Shown: piece after piece, positions 44,314-57,341 of the stretch
Numbering within the stretch: the first letter of the stretch is position 1
Layout: each line of letters starts with the position of its first letter
Source: Anisus vortex
Lineage: Eukaryota; Mollusca; Gastropoda; Planorbidae
Direction of reading: 5' to 3'
NCBI GenBank assembly: GCA_949126835.1
Contig: OX421494.1
Location: forward strand, 20,065,196-20,129,195
Length of the DNA: 64,000 bases
The notes under the pieces: generated by a model
What the model was told of the DNA's origin: nothing
Seen by the model: only the letters and a program-made list of their open reading frames with translations
The model's database searches: none
Position numbers and translations under genes: made by a program

Positions 44314-44938
44314 TGTTATGTACTCTTTTTAATGATGACTATTATTACGACTCGTTAAATCGGATTCAATGTATATAGTTGTATCTTTATTAGAAGTCTC
44401 TAGATTCTGCTAATCTGTAGCCCAAGCTAGGGGTTCCTTGACTGACAGGTCTATGCAGTAATGTAGTTATATTCGTGATAATTATCTTCAACACCTTTCT
44501 CAACAATGATAGATCAAACAACTCCAGTTGTTGAATAAACAATTTTATTTAAATTGTAGACTCAATATAAACGATCAATAAACTTCATCAACTGATGGCA
44601 ACATAAGTTTCAATAAAATGACATTATGTACAAGTATTAATATAGCGACTTCACTCTACAAACGTTTAAACTGAACTCACTTTAAGGAGGTCGGGACTTT
44701 ACAAAGAAAACTATCATCGAAGATTCTACAGGGTCCTAATACGCATTTTAACCTCTTTCTCTATATAATACTGCGATTCAGAGTTACTCTCCAATTTCCA
44801 CGGGGTTGGACGAATTATTTTATTTAAACTGCCCTCAGGGCATAAAGGTCAAACCTTGGTCGCCTTGGACTCTGATACGCACTTGTTAAGAGGTCAATGC
44901 CTTACTACGTCATTCATTTATGACCGATATTCGTAACA
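44314..44938 (-). repeat. Element B 5' LTR
   Basis: 625 bp. It differs from the 3' LTR by C versus T in the context GGGTC(C/T)TAATACG and in GAGTTA(C/T)TCTCC (plus-strand reading). Confidence 0.92.
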
Positions 44939-44999
44939 CTATCTCTCTCCTTCTCTCACGCTCTCTCTCTCTCTATCTCACTATCTCTCTCTCTCTCAC

Positions 45000-45044
<45 letters not shown>
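44939..45044 (+). repeat. CT microsatellite at the edge of element B
   Basis: CTCT repeats with occasional CA/TA interruptions, starting exactly at the B target duplication. Confidence 0.9.
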
Positions 45045-45045
<1 letters not shown>

Positions 45046-46330
45046 ACTAGTCATGTCATAATACAATTTTGTAAAATACTGGTAAATTGCAAGCTTTAAA
45101 ACTAGCAAGGTGTATTTTGTATTATAAATTGTTCAACAATAAATAATTGAAAACAATCGCGTTTGTCAATACTTACGTCATAGTAAGTATCCCAGTAGCC
45201 CCTGCTGTCCAGTGTGACAATCCGGCCCACAAAAGAAAGTTATTGCCCGCCCCCCGTCTATTCTAAAGTAATATTTTGAATGTTATCTGCGATGTAATAA
45301 TGACAACATACCCGGTGTATTACACTGCAACCATTTATACCCTTGTATTATCCAACGGTGCCACTCGCGTTAAAGGTCCTTGAGTCCCAAATGTTTTTGT
45401 TTGTTTTTTAAACTTCAGATCTTATTCTAGACCTGACCTTTATATTTTTCCGTAAGGGAGGGAGAGGGGGGGATTAGTGTCAGAGTAGACAAAGTGGAAA
45501 ATGTAGAAGGAGGAGGCAGGGGGAATGGGGGAGTTGGGGGTGTCGTGACTGCCTTAACAAATAGGAATTGCATTTCTTTGTATCGATTCTACGCCCAGCA
45601 ATGTGTTGCGTGTTTCTGGTGTACATGGAATGTCTCGTAATATAAAAATAAACAACAAAAAAGTGGTAGTTTTGTGAAGTTAAAACTAGTTAGATAGTGA
45701 TAGTGAAATAGAACATATATTATTACATTGGATATATAGCTATGATCTCCTTCTCAATTGATTTTGTAAATAGAAGTAATAGAACCCAACATTTCAAAGT
45801 TTTAAAAACCCTTGGATTTCGAGTAATAATTTATAAAGCAGAAATTATCCATTAATAATTCATTAGCATTCAGACATTTGTCTTAGCATCTTATTTTCTT
45901 CGATCGATAATAACGAAGGTTCTAAAATTAGTGAAGACGGGAAAAACAAGCGGGGCCTTGTTATGGCATTTGTATAAAATGGAACAATGTGTGGATTTAC
46001 ATTGATTTCTAAGTAACGTGAAAATATTTCTTGTTCTTCTATTGTTTGCTATTGTAAAAGTTTGTGGCCAATATTAAAAAGTAATGTAATCTAAAGTGAA
46101 CGTTTACAGGAAAAAGAGGCGCGAGAAAGAGTATACAATTTATCTGATCTTATCCTTTATACTTCAGACTTATAGAACTTATCATACATGAGAAATATAC
46201 TAACGAAAGATAAAGTCGCTTGGGTGGTTTTCAACCCATTTTTTTTGTTGAAAATATTTATCAATATACATAAATACCGTGAGTTTGTTTATACATATGT
46301 TTGTAAATGTACTTATTTAATTATATGTTT
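45045..46330. other. AT-rich DNA without recognised genes
   Basis: A short G-rich part lies at 45450-45545. Nothing else is recognised. Confidence 0.35.
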
Positions 46331-46705
46331 GTTCGCTAAAGGCGCCTAGGCCGGTTGACCTATCGGCACAAAAGTTAAATGTATACATTGGAAACGTCCT
46401 CCAAAAGAATTTTTTATTATATAAACAATATTGATTAATTCGTTAATTTATTTAATTTAACCCTAGACCTATTGATTATAACCGTATGTTGAAGTTTTAA
46501 ACTGAGCGCCATTTCAGAATGAAATCTCTCTTTGAAATGCTTTCAATAATAAAAAAAACAACTAAATACCGAAAGATACGTCCACACTACAGTTTTTAAT
46601 GTAATAGTGTTAGTTATTTTGTTCTTTCTCTTTTGACAAAACACATTGCAATCAGTCTTTTCTTCGTCATTTTGACGGGCATAACCACTAGTTCTATATA
46701 ATTGA
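46331..46705 (+). repeat. About 370-bp dispersed repeat, copy 1
   Basis: It matches 62880-63240 in reverse orientation along its whole length. Shared landmarks are AACGTCCTCCAAAAGAATTT, GAGCGCCATTT, and GTCATTTTGACGGG near the far end. The palindromic CGTCATTTTGACG and GGCGCCTAGGCCGG lie near opposite ends. No coding capacity; class unknown. Confidence 0.6.
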
Positions 46706-47612
46706 GAAAGTATTAGCTTTAAAAAAAATCATCGCTGTTGTATTTATACATTTAACTGCAAATTGAGCCTAAGTCACAAACATATTTTAAACAGATATAG
46801 GTTATTCCAATTTAATTTTAAAACTAACTCTATATAGAGTCCTAAAAAAAGAAAGGAATACATGATTTAAATCTAATACAAAAACAATATTTTTTCTCTA
46901 CGAAGCAAAACTTGCAAACCAAAAATATAATAAAGAACATAGAAAAGTTTTACTTTAAAAAGTACAAAATAAAACTGCAGAACTAAAAGGATAATCTATT
47001 TTTGTTAAATGTCCATCAGATAAAACCATTGTGTAATATGGAAAGATATTTCCTTACAAAGCTCTAAGATATAGTTTGTGTCATTTCTTGTGGAGTTTTT
47101 TTTTTTTTTCTAGCAAAATCAAAATCGATTATATCTTATTCGTATCGCAGCAAAGGGGGACAAACCGTTGCATTAAAAAAATCGATTACTATTGTACATA
47201 ATGCAACAATTGTTGATGTTTTTTTAATGGAAAAAAGGCTTACATTAAGTTGGGTTATTAGATCAGTAAACAATGTGTGTGGGTTATTACATAAAACACA
47301 CACACACACCAAACACACAGGGGTAAACTTACAGGTATACGCCATTTGTAATAAATAATTGTAATCCAGATGCCGTAGTGATTGGCGCTACATAAACATG
47401 GATTGGTAAAGGTTTCATTGAAAAATTTGTTTAGCTAAATTGTAGGATAATGAACATGCATAATGATGTAATGGAGTATATCTGATAATGTATGTATGTG
47501 TGAGTGTTGCTATGGAGAAATATGGCCGATGTGAAGTAAATAAACGTTTCTTCAGGCTTTAGAAAGTATACGTTTGAAACTTGTTCAAATAGTTAAAAAA
47601 ATTAAACATAGA
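46706..47612. other. AT-rich DNA without recognised genes
   Basis: A short CA run lies at 47296-47308. Nothing else is recognised. Confidence 0.35.
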
Positions 47613-47617
47613 CTATA

Positions 47618-47725
47618 TATAGAGATAGATAAATAGATAGCAGATAGATAGATAGATAGATAGATATTGATAGATAGATAGATAGATAGATTGATTGATA
47701 GATAAATATGTATAGATAGATACAC
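47618..47725 (+). repeat. GATA microsatellite
   Basis: AGATAGATAGAT repeats with interruptions. Confidence 0.9.
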
Positions 47726-47892
47726 GTATTTTAATTGCTTTCAGGTCACTGGTATCAGACGTCATCAATTCACACATCAATAACAATAGTAGTATCAATA
47801 AAAACAGTTCAATCATCACAATTGACTGTACAAGACTCCACATGCCAGGCCATATATATATATATATATTATGTGAATTACATGCAGTTGCT

Positions 47893-48097
47893 TTAGGGCA
47901 CGGGGGTTGAGCCGTTCGAGGGTGTCCCCGAGTCTACCCAGCTCTTATGGGTACCTGGCATTACTTGGCGTAAAGTAAAGGTGGCTGGGCATTGCGCTGG
48001 CCACACATCCCCTAGTATGCCGTGGCCACTGAAACTAACCGGTGAACGTTGTTTCACCGGCCCAATGATCAATTCGGTCTGAAGGGTACTTTACTGA
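47893..48097 (+). mobile_element. SINE, 5'-truncated copy
   Basis: The body is close to the 58873 copy (GAGTCTACCCAGCTCTTATG, GCTGGCCACACATCCC, GAAGGGTACTTTAC) but the tRNA-like head is missing. The flanks CATGCAGTTGCT (47881-47892) and CATGCAAGTTGCT (48098-48110) are a near-perfect target duplication. Confidence 0.85.
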
Positions 48098-48227
48098 CAT
48101 GCAAGTTGCTGGTACTTTAAAACATCCGTCGCAGTAAATCAAGTTTCTCCATTGTATAGGCGTAATTATGTTTCAGCACTAAGTGCATTTAAAAAAAAAA
48201 TTATTATTTCTAAGCTATCCATAGGCT

Positions 48228-48303
48228 ACCCTTCGGACCAAACTGATCATAAGGTTGGTGAAGCAGCGTTCATCAGATTCTGTGGCCACGGCATACCATA
48301 GCT
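48228..48303 (-). mobile_element. SINE 3'-end fragment, minus strand
   Basis: The reverse complement reads GTGGCCACAGAATCTGATGA, then ACGCTGCTTCACCAACC and a GATCAGTTTGGTCCGAAGGG-like end, matching the end of the SINE family. Confidence 0.75.
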
Positions 48304-48825
48304 CAGAAGGAAAAAAAAATTAAAGCTCTCTTCAATAAAACATACTATATGTGCGCATCGCATACAATCATAACACTTTAGAAGTTATACATTTTTTAAA
48401 GTCACTTAAATCAGATGCTTGTAGAAAAAAAGAATTGAAACGAAATCGGCATTAAGCTGTTCCTTTTATTGTGTGAAATTCAAAGCAGAATTTCTGGGCG
48501 ATTGGTCGTTAGTACATAACGGCCACCAAATGGTATTGATTGAGTAGCTAAGTGTCTATAATTGTGGTGAGCGTTAAAGTAGTGGGCGGGGTGAATTGGT
48601 TTTCAATTCCTCTGAATGCAACACACTGAATAATATTGTGGGCTAATCAATGATAAAGTCGCATGTGTGTTGTGTTTGGGTGTGTGTTGTATGGGTGTGT
48701 AATGTGCGTTTGGGGTGGGTCATTAAGCCCAACACAGCCATATCAACACGATTTTAACAATTTTTCTAGGGGAGAAAAGTAGGGTAGTTGGGGGGGGGAG
48801 GGGATTAATTATAACGATAAAACTA
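48304..48825. other. Spacer
   Basis: A GT-rich segment lies at 48663-48715 and a G-run near 48790. Nothing else is recognised. Confidence 0.3.
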
Positions 48826-48893
48826 AATAGAACAATAGAGTGACCTAAATAGAACAATAGAGTGACCTAAATAGAACAATAGAGTGACCTATA
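48826..48893 (+). repeat. 22-bp tandem repeat, three units
   Basis: The unit is TAAATAGAACAATAGAGTGA followed by CC. Confidence 0.9.
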
Positions 48894-49261
48894 TATTGTG
48901 GAGTTCAACAGAAGATGAGATCTAATGGTTGAGAGAAATGGTGGTTACCAGTTGTCGGATCAATAGCTTTAAAATTGGATTGTGCAGCTATCACAATGCC
49001 CTGAGCAGATCCGGACAATCGGGTAAAAAACCTAGATCCTGGGGGGGGGGGGGGGGGGGAGGATACCAGTGTTCAAACTTGAGGCCTTAGGAATGTCAAG
49101 TCAACGCGTTTGACCATATTATTGTCTCTTATCCTGTAGGTAAACAACCCCTCGTCTATCATTTGACACTTTCGTTGTTTTTTTCTGAAAGCGTGAGACA
49201 CATTTAAATATAGATATACAGCTTAAATAATTACATAAAATACAGATATACACCATAAATT
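48894..49261. other. Spacer with a G19 homopolymer
   Basis: The G-run lies near 49040-49059. Nothing else is recognised. Confidence 0.35.
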
Positions 49262-49265
49262 AAAA

Positions 49266-49355
49266 ACAGGATGCAAGACTAGATTCGGACCACGGGTGAG
49301 CGTAGGACGCAAAAAACTTCTTTATAGAAGGAGCGTCTGTAATATATAAGATCAA
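49266..49355 (+). mobile_element. LINE 3' tail with hairpin
   Basis: GATGCAAGACTAGATTCGGA, CCACGGGTGAGCGTAG, then the hairpin at 49306-49337 (outer arms GACGC/GCGTC) and TGTAATATATAAGATC. Only the tail is present. Confidence 0.75.
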
Positions 49356-52300
49356 ATGTACCATAATTACACAACCGTATACACCATAAATTACATCATC
49401 AACGAACATCAACGAAGCATGAAACTCAACAGTCGCCCTGTCTTGAAATGAGTTAGATATCTCACAAAGTTTCAAAACTCAACTATCTCAATTACATATT
49501 TTTGTATCGCTGTCTCTCTATAGATGCCAATCTCAAACATCAGTTCAGTACTGCCCATACAAGGCCGCCATACTGTCTGTCTGTACACATTTCTTACATG
49601 AGATGAAGCACAGATTGGGTTCGAAGAAATCAAGTGGAAGATCTTGAATCAAAGCTTGGCCGAATCTTTATTCAAAATGGCTACCCTGAAGAAGTTTCCG
49701 AGATAAGCTTTTTTGGGGGCCGGAATTTCTTGCTTGTGTTTTATTTATGAGTTTTTGTTATTTCTTGTATCTTTAGAAGGTAGAAGAAAACAAAATAGAA
49801 ACTTAAAAGTGAATAGAGATCCTGCTAACAATTTCAAGAGTTTAAAAAACAACAACATGCTGTTGTTAAAATATTATCGTAACAGTAAAAATCAGTTTCG
49901 GCCCTGGTGATATCGCTTTAAATTTAGAGTGTTATAAATAATACAACTGTGGAGTGGAGATAAGACTGCCAATAGTTATCTTTGTAAAAAAAAAAAAGTC
50001 ACCATGTTTGAATGGTCGGCCATAATGTGGGCGTGTCGTATAACTGCGACTTCCGGCTGTCCTGTGCCAATTGAGTTTGGGTGTGGTGTTCTTACTACAG
50101 AGACGATTTTTCAAGTCATCACTCTAATCGGGTTGTAAATACTAATTCTAAAAACTGGTGAACGTGAAGTCACGAACTAAATGTTTAAATAACTTCCGGT
50201 CATTAGAAACTAAGTAGGGTAATTATAATTGACAACGAGACCTGCGATTTTTGTGGACGAATCCATGTTTTTTTTTTTAGTATCATTATCCTTGACGTCG
50301 ATATTATTATTATTATATCAGTTTACACTCGACGTGGAGAGGGGGCGGCAGACACATTTATTATCACTTCCCCTTAACATTGACCTTTTGATTCTAATTA
50401 GAAATAAACACTAGTACAGCCAATAACATCACCTGCCCACGCCGTAGATCAAACAGGTTCCAGCACTCTCAAACACCGGCCATGGTAACTTGAAACTAAC
50501 AGAAGGCCGCTTATTTGTCGATCGCTCCGGTATCGGGCCATTGTGGCCAGCCAGCCGGGGTAGGGGGGGGGAGAAGATAAATGGCAAGTTGAGTGTCTCA
50601 AGCCGACTGCCTGGAGTGCTGGGCCCTTATTTCTACCGAGGGAGAAAAGGAGGGTGTGGGGAGGGGGGAATGGCCTAATCGGCTCAAAGTGATCAGAACT
50701 GTGTGCTATAAGTCTCTTGTGTCAAAATTCAATTATATCTCTTCGCTCCCTGAGAAACGAATCAGTATAAACTATAGCTTACTGATCGCTTCCATAACAG
50801 AAATAAACATTGAATCCAACATACATACAAAATACGGTTTATAATTGCCGGAAAATTCGTTTCTCTCACTTTTTTGTCAAGTCATCCCTAATCCGGAAAG
50901 TAATTTTAGCTTTTTCTAACGTCACGAAATATTTATTAATAGCCTAATACCCTCTCCACCGACCCCCACCTAGTTCTACGCAACCCAAGGTTTTCAAATC
51001 GCTTTGTTTTTTAGCCCCCAATATTCTGAACGGCTATTCCAAACGGTCCAGAGAATTGCTGCTATTATTTTTAAACACTGTTGTTGTTTTTTTTTAACAC
51101 GCTTAAGACATGCAATAGTACAGGAAACCATATTTTATATAGACACAATGAATGAGCAGTAACTTTATTATTATTAGATCTAGTGGCGATCAATAAAGAT
51201 AATAAGCTAAGTTTCCTCAAAATTAATAGGTCATTACACGCCAAACTAGGTCACCGGTGGGTCGCATCCTATCAAGCAAAGTAAGCCTCCTTCTGTTGTG
51301 GTGAAGATATTCAGGTCTGCCTAGCCCAGTATTAATTTTTGTAGGCCAAATAAATCTACGCTTTCTTCAACTACCCCGCTCAGAGACACCACACAAAAAA
51401 ATGAAAAACACAAAAAAAGACTGTGACAGGTAATAAAATCACGTCTTTAGCTTCTTGCAGCTTGAACTGGTTATTGATGAGAAAATCAGCAATAAAAAAA
51501 ATATTTCAGCCAAAATGTGCAGAGATTCATTGGCGTTTGATTATATGTTTTTTTTTTAAATTTTTTTTTTTTTAAAAAGAATTTTCCAGGAGATATTTTC
51601 GTCAAGTTTTCTGAAAAAGGATTTTAGTTTTCTACACCATGTACGCGGTGGCCTGTCGGCAGAGCATTATATTCCCATACAGTGGTCAGAATATGACGTC
51701 GTATGATATGAAGAAAATTGGGGTTCATTGGGTTGGTTGCGCAATCACTTTGAATGCCGTTGGCCAGAGAAAAATGATGAAATCTTCTTTGGATATTGTT
51801 AAAATAGGGCAACTGTACTATTACGCCAAATACTTTTCCTAAATCAAGAATCAATGAATTCTTGAATGCATATCAGCTATCTTTATACCAATGTTTGCAC
51901 ATACCCAACCAACATTACGCTATTATTAGAGTATTATACTATAGGTATCAAGTATTAATTTAAAAAAATTATATTCGTGTGTTGTTGTTTTTGTTGTTGT
52001 TGTTTTGGAGGGAAGGGGGGTAAAAATAAGGAATTATAGTTTCCAAATAGATCAGCGCGAATTGCCTTTGAGGAGAAGTAGATTGAAAGTCGGGTTTGTC
52101 ACTCAATGGACTAATAGCTGCCCCTTTAAAGTCACACAGCAGGGGAACTCGAGGCCCGTGGGTGGATTCAGTCTTTACAGGACACTAAAATATTTACTGT
52201 CAGCTGTTTATGAATGAACAAGTTTTAGATTTAGTTTAACTACTCCAGTGAAATCACTATATTACATGGATGTTTTATTTTCTATTTAAACATTTGGGCA

Positions 52301-52835
52301 TATCAAGAACCATGAACATGGGTATACATTAATACATGGGGGCAAAAATACAGTTTAACAGAGCCCCAAGAGCTTGAATTTGAAATGTATTCATTTAGAG
52401 TACAATTCGTTTATTACAATTGCATCCTGGCAAACAATAACGCAATTGTGGTCAATATCGATTATAAAACAGACATAAATAATTATCCACACGAATACAT
52501 ACCATTACATAATTACAACTACGATATTCAAATCTGAACATACTAATGAACATTTGTATTATATTTTATCCTTCAAACAAATGTATACAGAAGCATTCTT
52601 TAAAAAAAATATGAACTAAATGTAGGAGCTGATGAATAGGATCATATTATTTACTTTGAATCATTCTGAGTCTATTTTCGTGTTTTGGCTAATTAGAGAC
52701 TTATCTAATAAGGCTTAGTAAACTGATACTTAAACTAAATTTAGTAAAATGATGCGTATAGTTTTAAGTTATATCCCTTTTTAACACTAATTTAAAATAT
52801 ATACCTTGCCTATATTTATATAATAAACTTTTAAG

Positions 52836-52876
<41 letters not shown>

Positions 52877-53339
52877 CATTTATAATACTTGTATACATCG
52901 CCTGATAGCCTTGACATACATCAATTGTATTTAAGTTTGGCTTAGAACAAATTACTGCCCTTATTTTTTCAATCTGTTCAAACACAATCTTTCTTTTTTT
53001 TTTTTAAAAGGAAGAAAACAAACTTTAAATTTCACGGACGCTACAAAATGTTTTCATTCTAAAGTGCGACCCTCCGGGGATTTTCTTGTTTAAATCAAGA
53101 TTCACTTAGAATGTCCCTCAATAAATTTCTTTTTTTCCCCTTAAAATTCTCAAAGTATCCAGACCAGTCTAGACTGTTAAACAGTACATAGTGATTTTTA
53201 GGTTTTCTTGAAATCCTTGGAAATCCAAGTAGTGTTATAGTTGTGGAAGTATGCTGGGATCAGAAACTCAATACTTAGAAGTTTAGACTTAAGAATTCAG
53301 CTCAGCTTTGTATGTTATCTTTATTTTAAATAAAGATTT
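49356..53339. other. AT-rich DNA without recognised genes
   Basis: Contains an A12 run (49987), a G-rich patch (50558-50570, 50640-50665), a TA run (52843-52872) and poly-T runs near 51545-51575. Open frames at 49713, 50490, 51639 and 52005 show no family features. The block at 50430-50700 is GC-richer and repeat-free. Confidence 0.35.
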
Positions 53340-53344
53340 TGTCT

Positions 53345-53815
53345 AAAAGAGTCTAAAATTAAAATTAGAACAAATTCAGAAAAGAGCTGCAAGGTGTTAA
53401 CGAATATTGCCAACTGAAAAGAGTAACAACAATATTCAAATCACTAATCCGAGAAACACTAGAGGACAGAAGGGCAAAGAGGAAATTAGTAATAATACAT
53501 ACGGCATTTAATTCTAATTTAGAAATACAACACAATAACAACCTGTTGCAATGCTCAGATAAAAATAAAGACAAAAACACTTTCCTTATCCCTTATGCCT
53601 TATGCGAGAACAAATGCCTATAAGTACTCTTTCTTCCCGAGTGGCATTCGGGCATGAAATGTTTTGCCTGAACAAACCAGGAAAACCAGAAACTTAACAT
53701 CATTGAAAAAAACCTCAAAGAAATGCAGGACTACACTCAAACCAAGGATGTGCGTAGTAAGCAATAATCTTCTTTATAGAAGGAGCGTCTTTAATGTATA
53801 ATACAAGATAGCATT
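53345..53815 (+). mobile_element. Jockey/CR1-like LINE, C-terminal RT relic plus 3' tail
   Basis: Plus-strand translation, with frameshifts, gives KLEQIQKRAAR, then LIRETLEDRRAKRKLVIIH and FFPSGIRA. This is the usual order after the RT domain of jockey/CR1-type elements (I-Q-R-R-A, T-L-x-x-R-R, F-F-P-x-x-I-R-x-W-N). The 3' tail follows, with the inner hairpin CTTCTTTATAGAAG near 53769. The outer 5' stem arm is lost here. It is the longest of the five tail-bearing copies. Confidence 0.8.
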
Positions 53816-53861
53816 AAATGTGTCTAGGTATTTTACAAACTATTATATACTTTTTTTTCTA

Positions 53862-55705
53862 GTATGTTGGATGTAATCTAAGGCATTGCTTGTTGCATTG
53901 TATGTTGGATGTAATCTAAGGCATTGCTTGTTGCAGTTGTATGTTGGATGTAATCTAAGGCATTGCTTGTTGCAGTGTATGTTGGATGTAATCTAAGGCA
54001 TTGCTTGTTGCAGTTGTATGTTGGATGTAATCTAAAGCATTGCTTGTTGCATTGTATGTTGGATGTAATCTAAGGCATTGCTTGTTGCAGTTGTATGTTG
54101 GATGTAATCTAAGCATTGCTTGTTGCATTGTATGTTGGATGTAATCTAAGGCATTGCTTGTTGCATTGTATGTTGGATGTAATCTAAGGCATTGCTTGTT
54201 GCAGTTGTATGTTGGATGTAATCTAAAGCATTGCTTGTTGCATTGTATGTTGGATGTAATCTAAGGCATTGCTTGTTGCAGTTGTATGTTGGATGTAATC
54301 TAAGCATTGCTTGTTGCATTGTATGTTGGATGTAATCTAAGGCATTGCTTGTTGCATTGTATGTTGGATGTAATCTAAGGCATTGCTTGTTGCATTGTAT
54401 GTTGGATGTAATCTAAGGCATTGCTTGTTGCATTGTATGTTGGATGTAATCTAAGGCATTGCTTGTTGCAGTTGTATGTTGGATGTAATCTAAGGCATTG
54501 CTTGTTGCAGTTGTATGTTGGATGTAATCTAAGGCATTGCTTGTTGCATTGTATGTTGGATGTAATCTAAGGCATTGCTTGTTGCATTGTATGTTGGATG
54601 TAATCTAAGGCATTGCTTGTTGCATTGTATGTTGGATGTAATCTAAGGCATTGCTTGTTGCATTGTATGTTGGATGTAATCTAAGGCATTGCTTGTTGCA
54701 GTTGTATGTTGGATGTAATCTAAGGCATTGCTTGTTGCATTGTATGTTGGATGTAATCTAAGGCATTACTTGTTGCAGTTGTATGTTGGATGTAATCTAA
54801 GGCATTGCTTGTTGCATTGTATGTTGGATGTAATCTAAGGCATTGCTTGTTGCAGTTGTATGTTGGATGTAATCTAAGGCATTGCTTGTTGCAGTTGTAT
54901 GTTGGATGTAATCTAAGGCATTGCTTGTTGCAGTTGTATGTTGGATGTAATCTAAGGCATTGCTTGTTGCAGTTGTATGTTGGATGTAATCTAAGGCATT
55001 GCTTGTTGCATTGTATGTTGGATGTAATCTATGGCATTGCTTGTTGCAGTTGTATGTTGGATGTAATCAAGGCATTGCTTGTTGCATTGTATGTTGGATG
55101 TAATCTAAGGCATTGCTTGTTGCATTGTATGTTGGATGTAATCTAAGGCATTGCTTGTTGCAGTTGTATGTTGGATGTAATCAAGGCATTGCTTGTTGCA
55201 GTTGTATGTTGGATGTAATCTAAGGCATTGCTTGTTGCATTGTATGTTGGATGTAATCTAAGGCATTGCTTGTTGCAGTTGTATGTTGGATGTAATCTAA
55301 GGCATTGCTTGTTGCATTGTATGTTGGATGTAATCTAAGGCATTGCTTGTTGCAGTTGTATGTTGGATGTAATCTAAGGCATTGCTTGTTGCATTGTATG
55401 TTGGGTGTAATCTAAGGCATTGCTTGTTGCAGTTGTATGTTGGATGTAATCTAAGGCATTGCTTGTTGCATTGTATGTTGGATGTAATCTAAGGCATTGC
55501 TTGTTGCATTGTATGTTGGATGTAATCTAAGGCATTGCTTGTTGCATTGTATGTTGGATGTAATCTAAGGCATTGCTTGTTGCATTGTATGTTGGATGTA
55601 ATCTAAGGCATTGCTTGTTGCATTGTATGTTGGATGTAATCTAAGGCATTGCTTGTTGCATTGTATGTTGGATGTAATCTAAGGCATTGCTTGTTGCAGT
55701 TGTAC
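53862..55705 (+). repeat. 38/39-bp satellite, about 48 units
   Basis: The unit is TGTATGTTGGATGTAATCTA followed by AGGCATTGCTTGTTGCAT (38 bp) or ending in GCAGT (39 bp). The two lengths alternate irregularly along the array. A few units lack one or two bases (TCTAAGCATT, AATCAAGG). Homogeneity is very high. Runs of 39-bp units keep a reading frame open (54805-55146), which I regard as incidental. Confidence 0.96.
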
Positions 55706-56436
55706 ATTAAACAAAGAAGAGATATAAAGATTGTAATTTTTCACGGAGAAGAAACATCAGATGTAATGGAAATTCTAATGGAAGGCAAGGAAAATAGTTT
55801 TATTTTCATGAGGTCGTTGAGATCAGATGCTTTACGTTAATTGTTTAAAGAGCTCGCTTTGGTTCAATTTTCCTTTCGAAGATACAGCTTTCACGTATGG
55901 GCGTTTCTTAACGTAGACTTCTAATCTATTTGATGTACATAAATGAATTTTTCATTGTAATTTTAGCCAACCCAAAATCATTTCGAGTCCCAGGGTTCAT
56001 TAGCTTCTCTCTCTCTAACCGCGACACAACAATTAACTGGTCGTTTATTACTTTTGCTAAGTTAGCCTAAGTCAGGTGTCCTTAATATCTTCATCGACAC
56101 CACAATTATTTACATTAGCGCACCTATTGGGACCCTTCAGTTGATATGAACATTTATTAACTCTTTCCAGTCGAAGAATTCACTGCAAGGCAAATATTTT
56201 AGTTCACAACACAATAAAGACTTAATAAAGGCTCAGTTTTTAAAGTTAACTAGTCTGTAGGCCTATTCCTGACATATACATAGCGTGCAACTGTTGACCG
56301 CTTCATTTTTCTACCAATACCCAAAATAAATCGAAAAAAATGTGATCCAAGTAGCTGCTGATTTATTTCAATAAACAGCTTTTCAATTATGTTTCTTAAG
56401 TATTTTACAATAATTTTTAGTATTTTAAAATAATGT
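55706..56436. other. Spacer
   Basis: Nothing recognised. Confidence 0.3.
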
Positions 56437-56540
56437 TGATATATATATATATATATATACAGAGAGAAAGAGAGAGAGAGGGAGAGGGAGGGAGAATGAG
56501 AGGAGGAGAGAGATAAACATAGATATATATATATATAGAT
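56437..56540 (+). repeat. TA and GA microsatellites
   Basis: A TA run (56437-56458), GA-rich DNA (56460-56510) and a second TA run (56522-56537). Confidence 0.85.
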
Positions 56541-57341
56541 TGCTTAAGTTCCATAAAAATGAAAAATGGCCTTAAAGTGTCTTCGATCATTGTAAACCAC
56601 AAACAGCAAGGACTACACAACTATGTTCATCCCTCCAAAGTAAACCAGCAGTGCCGACTTCTCTCTGTGGCACAAAGCTAGCGGAACTTCCTCTCACAAG
56701 GTAAACCTGACAGTGTCCGCCATTTGGCTTGTGTCCATGACAAGGAAATGACCTCTGAATGAGTGGACCAACGAGCCAGCAAAACAGAATCGATTAACGC
56801 CAACGTCCCTTTCAGGAGTTCCGGGTGACAGAGCAGTCTCGTGTCAAGACAGTTCCTGGGCGAGTGTGTGTGTTTGTGCATGTAGGTGTGTGTACGGCTG
56901 TGTTTATCAACGCGTGTGTTGACCCTGTGTGTGTTGCAATTTTGTTTTAGTTTTAAGACCATCGCTGTAGGAATCACTATGGGACTTAAACAACGTATGG
57001 TACTGCATAAACTAATGCAATATTCATGGATTATTCTAAGCCTGAGCGGATCTAAATTTACAGACGGGAGCTCAATGGCTCACATTAGCTAACTATAAAT
57101 GCAAGCATGTTGTTGTTTTTTTTTTACATTTACCATCAAGTTGAACTTAATTCTTAGTAGTATACAATCTAAAGCAGTAAGAACATTCTTAAATAGATTT
57201 TTAGAATCATAGACTGAAATATTTTTTCTGATAATAATATTACAGTCAAAATGTGCAGTATAACTCATAAGCAGGCAATTACAATAATAAAATATCTTTA
57301 TTCATTGTAGGCAGTAAAAAGTAAGTACTATATTAATCAAC
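56541..57341. other. Spacer, unassigned
   Basis: A GC-richer part at 56640-56860 gives a 99-residue minus-strand frame with no domain. A GT-rich run follows at 56860-56935. Confidence 0.3.

Larger units (their letters stand above)
31149..44938 (-). mobile_element. LTR retrotransposon B (Ty3/gypsy-like), RT-less, interrupted by element A
   Basis: The two 625-bp LTRs at 31149-31773 and 44314-44938 begin TGTTA and end TAACA, and differ at two positions by eye. The direct repeat CTAT flanks the element (31145-31148 and 44939-44942). In coding orientation (minus) it runs: LTR, gag, an in-frame stop, a protease plus integrase-fragment ORF, about 2.2 kb without coding capacity, LTR. Removing element A and one copy of its 5-bp duplication leaves about 6.45 kb. 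No reverse transcriptase or RNase H is present anywhere in B. Confidence 0.93.

Noticed and set aside
54805..55146. 113-residue cysteine-rich repeat protein
   Set aside because: The frame is open only where 39-bp units follow each other; 38-bp units break it, so it is not maintained as coding sequence.
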